A stretch of DNA of 64,000 bases from Magnolia sinica (GCF_029962835.1 NC_080582.1:20592032-20656031); one strand, 5' to 3'; positions 47,901-59,997 are shown, counted from the stretch's first letter. The notes: generated by a model from the sequence alone, not told the origin. Made by a program: numbers and translations.

Positions 47901-48667
47901 CTTACGCTTGGCTTAGTCATACTTCCACCTAGACTCTCCACATTTTGGACATTCTTCAACATTTTTATGCTCTTTCCAATACAATATATAATCATTTATA
48001 CATGCATGTATGGAGATGTAATTAAGGCCCAAGTCTTGCATCAAGAATTTTTCCTCGTAATGAGACTTAAGCAATGTCTCACCGTCGGGTAATGCTTCTT
48101 TCAATAAGTCAAGAATATGTCGAACGATTTGTTACTCTAACGATTTATTGTCTTCTAATAAAGTAACCTTGTAAGAAAATTCAACTTGAAAAAGTTCTTA
48201 CATCCCGGAGAAAGTGGATGTTGCGCATCCCTCAACAACCTACTAAACTTTTCTGATTCAACATCACCCATAGGAGGAATATCTTGGCTACTACTTGTCG
48301 CTGCAAAATCTGTATCCGCAATTGTTCCCCTGAATACATACCCTATAATATCGTGCGTTTCGTCAACGTCTTCATCATTGTCATCTAGCACAATTGGGTC
48401 AGCAAGGACTTTAGTGGCCTCAACTCTTTAGTGGATATCTTTACCATGATGGATCTACTAAGTGTAACCCTGGTCAATCCCAACTATGAATAAATTGTCT
48501 TCTACTTTGTCGAAAGTCTTATGAACCATGTTCTTGCATTTTTAACATGGACACCTAATCCTATTGCCTGAATCTGCCCAATTTCGCCCAAATTTCATGA
48601 ACTCTTGAACCCCTTATTTATATTTTGGGCCAAACCTGTTCTTATCTCACATCCAACTCTTATCCAT
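44973..48667 (-). pseudogene. TNP2-type transposase of CACTA-2
   Basis: Minus-strand transposase of the plant En/Spm type, in family order. Transpos_assoc domain from ATG 48667 (MDKSWM, then a stop, GVQEFMKFGRNWADSGNRIR, CPC-x-KC), with several stops. 48391-48155 linker. 48104-47913 with NDYILYWKEHKNVEECPKCG. Transposase_21 core: RNVRLGLASDGFNPFGNMS (about 47700-47640), YNLPPWLCIKELFFMISLLI, IDVYLRPLVDELNELQSQCV and FGWSTKEKLACPTC in 47651-47244. DUF4218: KSHDCHVLLQHLLPVAIHGF and FFDVMVHLAIHLLHEAKLAG in 46927-46448. A stretch near 45960-45880 reads HIEEMKSQYPTNYD. DUF4216: FYGILTDIIELSYCMKKQVY and CFKDDPFVLASQAEQVFYLT in 45598-45308. Acidic C-terminal tail to 44973. Some interruptions are introns, others are stops or frameshifts. 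Confidence 0.9.
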
Positions 48668-48689
48668 CTCTACAATGAAAAGATTAGAG

Positions 48690-50255
48690 TTAGTTTACGG
48701 AAATAGGTTTAAGATTAGGTTAGGGTTATAGGTTTAGGATTAGGTGTAGGTTTAGGTTTAGGTGTAGGTAATAGGTTACAGGTTTAGGTTATAGGTTAGG
48801 TTTAGGTTTAGGTTATAAGTTATAAGTTTAGGTTTTAGGTTTAGGTCATAGGTTTAGGTTTAGCTTAAGGTTATAGGTTATAAGTTTAGGTTTAGGTTTT
48901 AGGTTTTAGGTTTAGGTTTAGGTTATAAGTTTAGGTTTAGGTTAAGGTTATAGGTTATAAGTTTAGGTTTAGGTTTAGGTTTATGTTATAGGTTATAGGT
49001 TATAGGTTATAGGATTAGGTTTAGGTTAAGGTAATAGGTTATAGGTTTGGGTTATGGGTTATAGGTTTAGGCTATGGTTTAGGTTTAGGTTATAGGTTAT
49101 AGGTTTATGTTTAGGTTATAGGTATAGATTATAGGTTATAGGTTTAGGTTTAGGTTTAGGTTATAGGTTATAAGTTTAGGTTTATGTTATAGGTTTGGGT
49201 TTAGGTTAAGGTTATAGGTTATAAGTTTAGGTTTAGGTTATAGGTTTAGGTTTAGGTTTATGTTATAGGTTTAAGTTTATGTTGAGGTTATAGGTTATAG
49301 GTTTAGGTTTAGGTTAAGGTTATAGGTTATAAGTTTAGGTTTAAGTTATAAGTTTAGGTTATAAGTTATAGGTTATAGGTTTAGGTTTAGGTTAAGGTAA
49401 TAGGTTATATGTTATAGGTTTAGGTTCTAGGTTTAGGTTATAGGTTAAGGTTAGGTTTAGGTTTAGGTTTAGGTTTAGGTTTAGGTTATAAGTTATAAGT
49501 TTAGGTTTGGGTTATAGGTTATAGGTTATAGGTTTAGGTTTAAGTTATAGGTTTAGGTTTAGGTTTAGGTTATAGGTTATAAGTTTAGGTTTATGTTTAG
49601 GTTTATATTATAGGTTATAGGTTTAGGTTATAGGTTTAGGATATAGGTTATAGGTTAAGGTAATAGGTTATAGGTTTAGGTCATAGGTTAAGGTTATAGG
49701 TTTAGGTTTAGGTTATAGGTTATAGGTTTATGTTTAGGTTTATGTTAAGGTAATAGATTATAGGTTATAGGTTTAGGTTATAGGTTTAGGTTTAGGTTAA
49801 GGTAATAGGTTATAGGTTTAGGTTTAGGTTATATGTTATAGGTTTAGGTTCTAGGTTTAGGTTTAGGTTAAGGTTAAGGTTATATGTTATAAGTTTAGGT
49901 TAAGATTATAGGTTATAGGTTATAAGTTTAGGTATTGGTTTAGGTTATAGGTTGTAAGTTTAGGTTAAGGTTATAGGTTATAGGTTTAGGTTTAGGTTAT
50001 AGGTTATAGGTTTAGGTTATAGGTTTTGGTTTGGGATAAGGTTATAGGTTATAGGTTTAGGTTTAGGTTAAGGTAATAGGTTATAGGTTATAAGTTTCGG
50101 TTATAGGTTTAAGTTTAGGTTAAGGTAATAGGTTATAGGTTTAGGTTTAGGTTATAGGTTTAGGTTTAGGTTAAGGTTATAAGTTATAAGTTTAGGTTTA
50201 AGTTATAGGCTTAGGTTTAGGTTATATGTTATAGGTTTAGGTTTAGGGTTAGGAA
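48690..50255 (-). repeat. 1.6-kb CCTAAA/CCTATAA array of CACTA-2
   Basis: Plus strand shows TTTAGGTTTAGGTTATAGG units; on the minus strand these are CCTAAACCTATAACC. It ends about 20 bases upstream of the transposase start, so it has the same orientation to the transposase as the array of CACTA-1 has to its Transpos_assoc ORF. Less ordered than the CACTA-1 array: no unique spacer phrases seen. Confidence 0.9.
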
Positions 50256-51521
50256 ATCATTATACCCATTGTAAATGTCATGCCCCTAAACTCGGAAACT
50301 GGGCTCACAAAATTTTTGATCGCCGAATCCAGTGTCCACAGCCTCCGTAGCACCCCATTCTCGGCTCTCAGCGCCTATACGCCAGTTTCCGATCCTGGGA
50401 TCCTACAAGGAGGATTTTCAATATGAATTTGTCTCGTAAGAAGCATAACCACAAGTATACCTAAATCATAAGAACAACATCATCACCACATATCCACTAA
50501 TACAATCATTTCAGTACAAAGCTGAAAGGGAAAAGTACATATATATAATAAAAATCTTCACAAGGCTCAGCTGCACGCTCCTACTCTTGCTCAGCTACGA
50601 CTACGTCCTAGTGTCACCTGCATGCATCTATTGTACATAAGCTTACAGAAAGCTTAGAGGGTGGTGTAAGTGTGTGAGCAGTATATGCTTGCTCAGAATG
50701 TAATATTAGAGTAAACAAAAATACTGGTAAGTCCACGAACCATACAATATTAGAGTAAGCAGTAGTATTGACAAGTCCTATAAAAATATCATTAACCTAA
50801 TCCAAGATATGTGATGAAAAGACATAACAAGCCAATGTCATATACTGAGAAGGTAATGTAGGTTAGTTATACAATGCGGAGATATAATGAGTTAAATATC
50901 AGATACCGATGATACAATACCCTATGCAATTCTGAAGAGCTACGGATACCATCAGCCTCATCTAAGTCATATGAATGCAAAAACATAGCAACCCAAAATG
51001 CCATATGCCACGGATGTAATGCAATATGCGTTGCGAATGGAATGACCATGCTGAAGTGTGAAGTCGGGATGATATTACATAGTATTGCAGGCTATGGAGT
51101 CCATCAAAAGGACTTTTATCTAAACCAGTTCCATACCTAATTTGGATAGTCAGACTCAATGTGGTAAACTCCTGATCTCAGGTTAGTTGCGAGCCCCAAC
51201 CGAAATCCTAGCCATTGTGAAGGTATATGTAACGAATAGTAGCGCACCATCAGCCCGGGTGGATAGTGAATGAATGAATGAGTATGCAACTCTTACTCCA
51301 CAAATCAGTACTGTACATCTCTGGGATCATCACCGGGGTTTAGTACACTTTACATATAAATCACCACTCACTGACGCACGACCATGTAAGTGGAAGAGAC
51401 CTCACTATCTGCCTGACTAGTAGTCAGCTAATATCTACCCGTCACATCGATAGCGGACCCATTCACGAGCTGGTCAAACTCAGCCTAGCTATGCCTCCTA
51501 CTCTCAGGTGGGTAAGGTCAT

Positions 51522-54500
51522 TGTAACGTCTTGAAAAAATTCGTACAAAGACCCGAGTACCACCTCAGGCAGAAATCTCTAAGGACCAAATTCCTTTAGA
51601 AATTAGATGTGGATTAATTAGGTGCTAAACTAGATTATCTGTGAAATTATTACTAATCACTTTAAATACGATCTGTATGACCCAAAATCTGCAGGATCGC
51701 TAACGCTACATTGCTTAAAAACTTAAAATCCATCTTAAAACCCAGTTGCTCTTGGGAGCGCATCAAAACTCTATATCAGACCTGGACTGCCCGTTGAAAG
51801 TTCAATTTCCCCAAATCTATATGGTTATGACCGCTTTGCTCTACTTGGCAACCATCTCAGAAATCAAGTCCTAAAGGTATTCAGAAATGCATAACTTGAG
51901 CCTGGAGTGAAGTGTGTGAGATACGTGAATACCTTTTGAAAATGAACTCAGATTTAAGTAAATTGGGCCATTTGCTTGTAGGCCAAATTTAAACTTTTAG
52001 ATCGTCAGAATATAACCCAAATATACCCTCAAATCAGGAAAATTTTCTGGCACAGGTCCATGTACTCGTAGCCCTGATCGAGCGACGATGGTTGTTGAAC
52101 TGAAATTGGTCCGCCACGGTCGATCCATAAATCTGATCGGACTGAAAACTTAGCCTGACCTAGATCTAATGTTAGGGAGCTTAAGTCCGATTGCATGTAG
52201 AAAATGGGCCTCCAAAATAGATCCGTTGGACCGAAATGGCCCCTATTTGGTTATAACTTAAGTATACCATGGCCCTGGGGCCATTGAGTTCAGTTTTGGG
52301 CCTATATAAGCCCCTTAAACCCTCTCTCTCTCTCTCATTCCATACGAATTTGGAAAACCCTAAGAGAGAGAAGAGAGAAAAGAGAAGGAAGGAGAGAGAA
52401 AGTGAGAGAGTTGGCGTTTGTTCCTGAGATTCAATCCCGCCACTCCACGTGCTTAGCTACCACTTTTATATCACTATTCCGGCGATTCTGATTCCATTCT
52501 TGGGTAAGAAAACTTAACCCTAATCTTTTTTAGGATTTCAAATAGTGTAAGTGATGAAATAGCTAACCTATTTCATGCTATAGGTGGCCGTCGTGCCGTA
52601 GACAAAGACTTGGCATACAAACTGAGTTCGATACTCGTTTACCGGCGTAAGGTGAGGAATATAAATATTTAGGTTATGGTTTTCAAGGCTTTCAATGTCA
52701 GTAATGATTTATGATTGGCTTGATTGCTATCACATGTGCTTAGATACAAGGCTTTCCGTACATATGCTTATCTATAGATTATGTTGATTTATAACGCATT
52801 CCATGTGTTTGTTGAAATGTTTGAATGAGTATGAAATTTGGACTTGTGCTTGCCATGATTATCCATCGTGGATATATGATTTTTGTATAGGTAACAATTC
52901 CTTGGTGAAAGGATTTGTCCTAATACATGTTATGACCAACATACGTCATGTATGTTGTAGTGTGTAGTCTAAGTATTTGTAAAAATGTCTGAATGAGTAA
53001 ATATTTAGTAAATTGTGTTTTATATGGGTATGAGATAAGATTCTCAACTACCTTAGTTATGTGTATAAATCCAGTCATGTAATTTAGATTATTTGATGTG
53101 ATTTACGTATGAAATGTATAGGTGTGAAGCATGTTTATTTATACTTCATAAAAATGCTCAAGTGGTTCCTTTGTTTGAATTAATTATTTATTGCTAATAT
53201 GCCTATCACATATGCTTTCCTGTTATGTTTAAGTATGTTTGGGACTGCTACATAGTCCAGACGATTGGTAAAGATTCCCGAGTTAGTGGCCGAGGTCGTT
53301 TCGCTACATCAGATGTGTTCGGGGAATCTGAGTCATACGCAGATTTACCGACAGTGGTTAGGCCACACGGAGTGCTTACGCACTCTATGTCGACCAAGTC
53401 AATGTGTGCTCATACTAACTGAGCTTGTCAAGTAACCCGATTGACCCATTATATGTTCACCATGTATGAATGCTACTATTTGAATCTAAGGTACCAACTT
53501 ACTAGTGAAGATCCTGTTTAACCTTGGTACCTCGATCCGATAAGACTCATGAGCTAGACATGGTGGTGTATGGGACACCGGGGTTGAGCTGTCGGCCTAC
53601 GTTGGGGTGACGAGCCTCCCTGTAGTGACTAGTGAGCAACCCAAACTCATGAGCCGAATATGGTGGTGTATGGGACACTGTATTTGAGTTGTCGGCCTAC
53701 GAGTGACGAGCCTGTAGTGACCTCGAGTATACACTAGGACTACGTTAAGGTGACGAGCCTTTCCATAGTTACCTCGAGTATAAACCAGGCCTGCGCTAAG
53801 GTGACGAGCTGCTCCATAGCAACGTGAAAACTGCCTATCGTTTGTGACTACTAGGATTGACGACCCTAGATGGATTAATGTTTGGGTATATGATATAAAG
53901 GGAGGTGCCTTAGATTCCCAATCCTGCTGTATGAATATGTCTAATTAAGAACTTGGTTAATCACGCACATGCACTGCATTGCATGTGTCTTTAGCGTTGG
54001 AGTTGAGTACAACGGGAGTGTTGCATGCCGCGATCGTGAGATGATGTCGCAGAGGGAGTGCAGGTGAGGGTATACATCATTATCGCATATCATTCTTGTA
54101 TTAATAAGAGTATTTAGGACATGAGTGTTGTACTGCTTTATCATTACTACTTGACTGAATTGATAACATGTTAACCTTTGCTTTATCGCTCTACTGAGTT
54201 GATCACTCACCCCCACATTCTGGGACGGTGTTTTAAACACCAGCCAGACCCTGTTGTAGATGCAGATGATGGCGATGCTTTCGAGGTAGAGCCGGTCTTT
54301 TACAATGATGAGGAGGAGTTCTCTTATATGCAGCTATCAAGCGGTCTATGTAGACCGTGTATTGATCAACGGGGTTGCAGGGATGCTGTCGAGATGCCAT
54401 TACACTTGTCATTTTACATTTTTGGAGCACCCATGTATATTTATTTTGTCCATTTTGGGAGTATATATTTATATATTTCACCTGGTAACATGTTCACACT

Positions 54501-54720
54501 TTGGATACTTACAATAGTTTATACATTTTATATAATTATCACAGTCTTCCGCTTGCGAATTAACTGTCTCTGAAGTATGATCTGTTGTTTGGTATAATCC
54601 CACTTATGTTTAAGACACTAATACAGACAACATTTAATCATCATTTTCTATATTGCATAAGTGATGTGTTGGAACTCAAGAGTTGGGCTCCTGCTCGACC
54701 CCCGATTTTCAGGGTGTACA
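51522..54720 (+). repeat. Solo LTR of gypsy family A (3199 bp)
   Basis: TGTAACGTCTTGAAAAAATT ... TTTTCAGGGTGTACA, alignable along its length with both LTRs of element A and with no internal sequence attached. Flanks are GTCAT (51517-51521) and GCCAC (54721-54725): a decayed TSD differing only by two C/T changes. The TATA box is kept at 52303. Arises by recombination between two LTRs. Confidence 0.88.
52303..52309 (+). promoter_or_regulatory. TATA box of solo LTR
   Basis: TATATAA in GGGCCTATATAAGCCCC, as in the other family A LTRs. Confidence 0.65.
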
Positions 54721-55164
54721 GCCACACCCCTCACAACCGACCACGACATAGTGGGAGACATGGCCTCCTGGTATTCGGCACTCGGGCACTCATATATCCA
54801 CTCGGTTTCCACGTTGGGGCATCTCCTAGCCTCGGGGGTTTAGGGACTTTCAGCCACGGACATCCAAAGTGTTCAGATGCTCGAACCAAATATTTTCAGT
54901 GTCCCATCTAACCATCCACGACATGCCTATGGAGGCTACTGCCCTGATGTCGCTAGGGTATACAGTAATCACAACACACAATCCAGTCATGCATCAATCC
55001 TGCGCATATCGTACGCTTATGTGAGACAATATCTACCTATAAGGGAGTCTTATAACAACCTGCCTAATGACATATGCAATGGTTAACCACATCTAAAAAA
55101 AACATGTATATGATGCATATGGGCATGAATCATGGTGTACGCAATGCATGATCATCAATCATAA

Positions 55165-55432
55165 TAATGCTTGACCTCACACAATCATAATGAGCCTCAC
55201 ACATTGCAACGGGCCTCATCCAGTCATGACGGGCCTCATACAATCATAACGGGCCTCACACAATGGGCCTCATACAATCACTATGGGCCTCATACCATCA
55301 TAATGAGTTTCCTACAATCACAATGGTCCCCACATGGTCACAATGGGCCTCACATGGTTACAATGGGCCTCTTACAATCACAACAGGCCGCATATAATCA
55401 CAACGCTACGCTAGCTCATACACAGTGTGTAT
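55165..55432 (+). repeat. GGGCCTCA.ACAATCA.AA minisatellite in B1
   Basis: Roughly 20-base units (GGGCCTCATACAATCACAAT) repeated about 12 times with length variants. The B2 LTR has a related array at 57230-57495. Confidence 0.8.
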
Positions 55433-55489
55433 ACTAACTCAGTCGTAGTCAATAATCGGCCTAAATATGGTGGGGTCCATAGAAGGACA

Positions 55490-55803
55490 GTAGACCTAAT
55501 TGTCGTCTACAATCAGAATCGACCTCGACAATTGGAATTGGCCTCGACAAATTGAAATCGGCCTTGTCAATTGGACTTGACAATCGGAATCAGCCTCGAC
55601 AAATCGGAAAAGGCCTTATCAATTGGACTTGACAATCGGAATCGGCCTCGACAATTGGCTTCGGCAATTGGAATCGGTCTCGACAAGCTGAATCAGCCTC
55701 GACAATCAAAATCGGTCTCGTCAATCAAACTTGGCTGCGACAATCGGAATCGGCCTCATTAATCGGATTCGGCCTTAACAATTGGAATCGGCCTCGACAA
55801 TCG
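55490..55803 (+). repeat. AATCGGCCTCGACAATTGG minisatellite in B1
   Basis: About 15 irregular units of GGAATCGGCCTCGACAATT, with deletions. It is interrupted at its right end by the B2 LTR. Confidence 0.85.
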
Positions 55804-57229
55804 ATGTCACGCCCCAAATTCAAAAAATAGGCTAACAAAATTTTCGATTGCCGAATCCGGCACAAACAGCGTCCATAGTGCCCCATTATCGAATTTCGGC
55901 ACTAACATGTTAGATTTCGATCCTGGGATCCTACAAGGAGAATTTTCAGTATGATTTTTTTTTGTAATGAAGTATAACCACAAGCATAACCAAATCACAA
56001 AACAACATCACCACATATCCACTATATCAAAAACTTTAAGTACAATGTGGAAAGGGAAATACAAGGTAATCAAAAAGCTCCAAAATGATCTGATACGCGC
56101 TCCTGCCTCAACGCTGCTGCGATCTAATGACACCTGCACGCAACGGTCATGTATAAGCTCACAAAAGCTTAGAGGGTGGTGTAAGTGTGTGCGCAAGGCA
56201 AGCGCCAAGTGTATAATATCAGAGTAATACAAAAATATGCAGTAAGTCCATGAATGCTAACAACTGTACCAAACCTATGTGATGCAAGGCATGAATGTTA
56301 TCGTCCATACCAAGGCCATGTGATGCAAGGCCTGTGTAACCAAATGTCATATGCGGATACAAAGCAAGCATGCTAGTACTCATCGAGTACACATATCAGT
56401 ACAGTTCCTCTCTGGGATATCACCAGGGTCTAGTACACTCCACACTGACTGCCGCCTCCTTAACCGTATAGCCCAGCGAGCGGAATAGACCTCACTATTC
56501 GCTTGACCAGTAGTCTGCCAATACCTACCCGGCTGGTCGATAGTGGACTCATTTGCGAGCTGGTCAAACTCTGCCTAGCTTATAACCCCCTCACTCGAAC
56601 GAATAAGGCCACACCCCCTTCCAACCGATCACGACACAGTAGGAGACGCGACCTACTAGTATTCGGCACTCGGGCGCTCGTATATTCACTCGGTTTAGAC
56701 GTTGGAGCACCTCCTAGTATTAAAAAGGTTCTGGGACTTTCACCTAAGGACATCTTAAGTTCCCACAATGCTAGAGCAAAGTATTTTCGAAATCCGATAT
56801 GGCCATCCACGATATACCTGTGGAGCTACGGACTTGATGTCACTAGGGCGTACAATGATCAAGTCACACATATGCGAGATGCATGAGTCACATCGTACAG
56901 TCATGTAGCAATCCCCCACATACCACGTGCTCATGTGGGGCACTCCTTCTCATAAGGAGTCCTGTAAATGTCTTAGCCCAACGGCTTATGCTATGATCAA
57001 ACATTCTTCATAACAAGCATACATATGATGCTATGGCATGAGTCATGAAATTATACTAAGCATGTTATAAAGTGATGAACTATTAACAAGTATGGGCCTA
57101 TCAATGGGCCCTAAGGAGAGTTACAATGCGGTTATTTACCCAATATTTTACTTACAATGTGGGCGTCAAACCATCATTGCTCCCAAGGCATAGCCCGCTG
57201 TAAAGGTCAACACATAAACCACGGTGGAA

Positions 57230-57495
57230 TCACATTATAATGGTCCTATATACATCTCATTGGGCCTCAACCCATGGGCCTCTGATACATCAAATGGGCC
57301 TAATAATGTGGGCCTCATATATATCAAAGTGGGCCTCAACAATGGGCCACAAATGCATTAAGATTGGCCTCCTCAAATGGGCCTTATAATATTAAGGTGG
57401 GCCTCAACAACGGGTCTTATATACATCAAGGTGGGCCTCAACAACGGGTCTTATATATGTCAAAGTGGGCCTCAATGATGGGCTACAAATGCATC
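57230..57495. repeat. GTGGGCCTCAACAA.GGGCC minisatellite
   Basis: Eight or more imperfect units of about 36 bases (ATACATCAAGGTGGGCCTCA, then ACAACGGGTCTTAT). Same LTR position as the B1 minisatellite at 55165 but a different unit. Confidence 0.78.
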
Positions 57496-57589
57496 AAGAT
57501 ATATATAATTTTTATATAAATGAATCACCTCAAAAGATCAACTGGATTGCACTCCAAATAACAGCAGTAACAGTGATTTCCACCGTTAA

Positions 57590-58625
57590 AATCCTATAGG
57601 GCCCACCGTTATGTATTTTTGGGATCCGACCTATTCATAGGTTAACATGGAGATAGATGGAGTGAGAGTAAAAACATCAGCTCGATCGGAACTACTATGG
57701 CCCTTAAGAAGTTTTGAATGGTGAATGTCACTGTCCCTACTATTTTTCAGCGGTGGGGATCCACTTGAACCATGGGTCTGACTCATTCTTTAGTTGATGC
57801 CATAAAATGAGCTTTCAAGGTGTATGGACGGTTTAGATGTAGCACAAGCATCATGGGGTCCCACCGTCCACCACTGGACGGTGTGGTGGAAACAGATAAA
57901 ACATGGCGGGTTCCACCATCCAAAACGGTGGACGGTGTGAATAAAACACATACATCCTTGGTGGGTCCCACATGGGCCTCCATATTGTTTATTTATCATC
58001 CAACCATTGATAAGGTTACACGGACCTGGATGAAAGGGAAAAACAAATTTCATATTAATCCAAAACTTCACTGACCCAAAAGGGTTTCAATGGCAGACGG
58101 TTCAACCCCACTGTTTCCTGTGATGTGGGCCAATTGAGTTTTGGATAGGGCTGATTTTTGGAGGGGGCCCACTTCAAGAAGAGGCCCACCAAACGAACGG
58201 TGTGGATGTAAGCCCACATCATGGTGGGACCCACAACTGGGACTGTGGGTCCTTGTTATCCACCCGCCAAAACTTAGAAGTGTTCTATTGTTGCGTCAGC
58301 AGCAGCAGGCGCTGCCCTATTTTTATTTATTTATTTATTTTTGAAAATGTAGTTTTTTCACAGTTTTTCGTGTGTGCGGCCCACATTAGGTAAATTCACC
58401 CCAACCACTGGCCTCCATGGATTAAGACAAGCCAAACAAGCCCAATATTCAATATATTTTGGGGTACAGAAACATCAAGGTAGATTTCAATGGTAGACAC
58501 ACTGTTTGCTATGCTATGGCCAACCCGAAATTTGGATCAGCTTCATTTTTCGGCTCAATGCCTAAAATGATCTAATGAATGGAATGGATGACTTGGATCA
58601 AATCAATACATCAAGGTGGGGCCTG
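57590..58625. repeat. Foldback-repeat arms inside B2 LTR
   Basis: Arms of the repeat family seen in CACTA-1 (13511-13975): AGGGCCCACCGTTATGTATT, GCTCGATCGGAACTACTATG, CATCATGGGGTCCCACCGTC and, again, AATCCAAAACTTCACTG, ACTGTTTCCTGTGATGTGG, CATCATGGTGGGACCCAC. At least two right arms in tandem. Confidence 0.65.
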
Positions 58626-59984
58626 CATGAGCGTCTCACCTCAAAAGCTTAAACCAAGCTAATATTTTTTTTATATTTTTTTGTCTTTTCTGTTGCCGTC
58701 AGTACAGCCCTGCTCACTCTTCACTGGACCACATCCAACGTCCCTGGACGCTGGACGGTTTGAATGTAACACATTTAAGGTGGGCCCCACCCACAGACCT
58801 ACTATTAGGGTGGCCACCAAATGGGTGGATGGTGTGGATAAGGTACCCATCAAGGTGGGGTCGATCCGGGTGGGCCACACGGCCACAACATCACACAACA
58901 AAAATGAAAGAGAGAGGGAGAGAGAGAGAGAAAGAAAAGGGAATGAGACACACATGTGATGGAGGGATTGCGACACTATGGACCCTCCCTTTCAAGCATC
59001 CAATCATACATCAAGTACATGTGGGCCCACCAAATAAAAAATCAACGGTGGCGATTATTTCTCCACCAAGATACAAGGTCTAAATGACCCTATTTATGCA
59101 AGGAAAAATAAATATCATGATGGGGTCCATGGAGAATGGCCCCATCATGGAATGATCATGGGAATTAAGGTGGGCCATCGGCCACATCTTAGGGTCCAAA
59201 GTGAGATCCATACCATCGATCGGTAGGCCTCACTTGACCCATCATAAAAACATGAAAACTAGCCTATAGAAGCACCCACCGTTTGATCTTCTTGGTCCTT
59301 TGGAATGCCAGTCTCCTTGTGTCTCACTTTGACGGAAGGTGATGAGAGTTGATGGGTTAAGATGAAGGATTTTGGGAGAGGAAAGTGGGCCACACAACTC
59401 ACTCTTTTCTCACATGGAAGAGCTTGGAGGTGGGATTTTTCCTTGCTTAGGAATGTGGGTTTGAGAAATGTGAGAGAGAGAGAGAGAGTTGTAAAGAGAG
59501 AGAGTAGTAGCTTAGGTAGGTCATGATTACTTGTAAGAGAGGTATGGGTGGCTATAGCAATAAATGCTTGTAAGAAGGGCTAAGGGTAGGGTGGCTAGCC
59601 ATAAGTACTTGTAAGAAGGGCTTTGGGTAGGTAGGTGGCTATAGTAGGGTGGCTATAGATAGGGTGATGTCATCACTCTCATGATTTCCTAGGGATTGGT
59701 GCCACATGGAGTAGGTTGGTCCCGCAATATATGGTCCACGACCATTATAATGCACGGTCCACATCTTATGATCTAAGAGTCTGATTGGAACACGAGATAC
59801 GGCGTTGGAACCGCGGTGACTGTGCGGTCGCAATGGTATAGGTCTCGGATTAAGCTGACTCAAATCTATAGGATATGACTTAGGATCGCGCGCAAACGTC
59901 AATTATAAATCGGAGGTTGCCAGAATTTGATGGGAATGATCGCGGGAGTCAATGGAATAATACGGACTAGGATACGGGTCTACT
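58626..59984. other. Remainder of B2 LTR with GA and TAAGTACTTGTAAGAAGG repeats
   Basis: A GAGAGAGA run near 58905, another near 59475, and an imperfect direct repeat of CTTGTAAGAAGGGCT..GGGTAGG in 59520-59640. No open frame of note. Confidence 0.55.
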
Positions 59985-59985
59985 G

Positions 59986-59997
59986 CTCTCCCCGCCT
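59986..59997 (-). other. Polypurine tract of gypsy B2
   Basis: Minus-strand AGGCGGGGAGAG, just after GAGGATGAAATTTTTTATT, next to the 3' LTR. Confidence 0.78.

Larger units (their letters stand above)
3680..50275 (-). mobile_element. CACTA-2, autonomous-type En/Spm element interrupted by gypsy A
   Basis: A CACTA (En/Spm) transposon transcribed on the minus strand. From 5' to 3' (right to left) I see a CCTAAA-type array (50255-48690), a TNP2-type transposase (48667-44973), a small unrecognised ORF split by gypsy A (44835-44494 then 6563-6489), a Transposase_24 gene (6199-4600), a GGATG-rich segment, subterminal repeats (4310-3700) and a degenerate terminus at 3680. The bases before the terminus are TAT (3677-3679), a candidate 3-bp TSD whose partner is not found. 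The 5' terminus is not visible: a gypsy-B LTR starts at 50276, so that end is either beyond the window or lost. Own length excluding gypsy A is about 8.7 kb as seen. Confidence 0.82.
50276..55804 (-). repeat. Gypsy-B LTR fragment (B1), split by a solo LTR
   Basis: Starts TGTCATGCCCCTAAACTCGG, the plus-strand outer end of family B, like 55805 and 62328. It aligns with the first part of the B2 LTR (TCCTACAAGGAGGATTTTCA, the GCTTAGAGGGTGGTGTAAGTGTGTG phrase, TCACCGGGGTTTAGTACAC) up to 51521, resumes at 54726 (CCACACCCC.TCA.AACCGACCACGAC) and expands into two minisatellites. It is cut by B2 at 55805, so the rest is outside the window. Strand is given by analogy with B2. Confidence 0.78.
55805..59984 (-). 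repeat. 3' LTR of gypsy B2 (about 4.2 kb)
   Basis: Plus-strand start TGTCACGCCCCAAATTC. The inner end lies next to the polypurine tract and is degenerate (TCTACTG where CTACA is expected). Holds a GGGCCTCAA minisatellite (57230-57495), two or three arms of the GGGCCCACC foldback repeat (57590-58620) and GA runs (58905-58935, 59470-59510). Confidence 0.8.

Noticed and set aside
53225..53422. 65-codon ORF inside the solo LTR
   Set aside because: The corresponding stretches of the other two LTRs are not kept open, so it is a chance frame.
55165..55803. CRISPR-like repeat arrays
   Set aside because: The repeats vary in length and sequence, there are no unique spacers or cas genes, and the context is plant LTR DNA.
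58671..58976. 101-codon minus-strand ORF and its plus-strand partners
   Set aside because: Composed of a GA/CT microsatellite and foldback-repeat arms.
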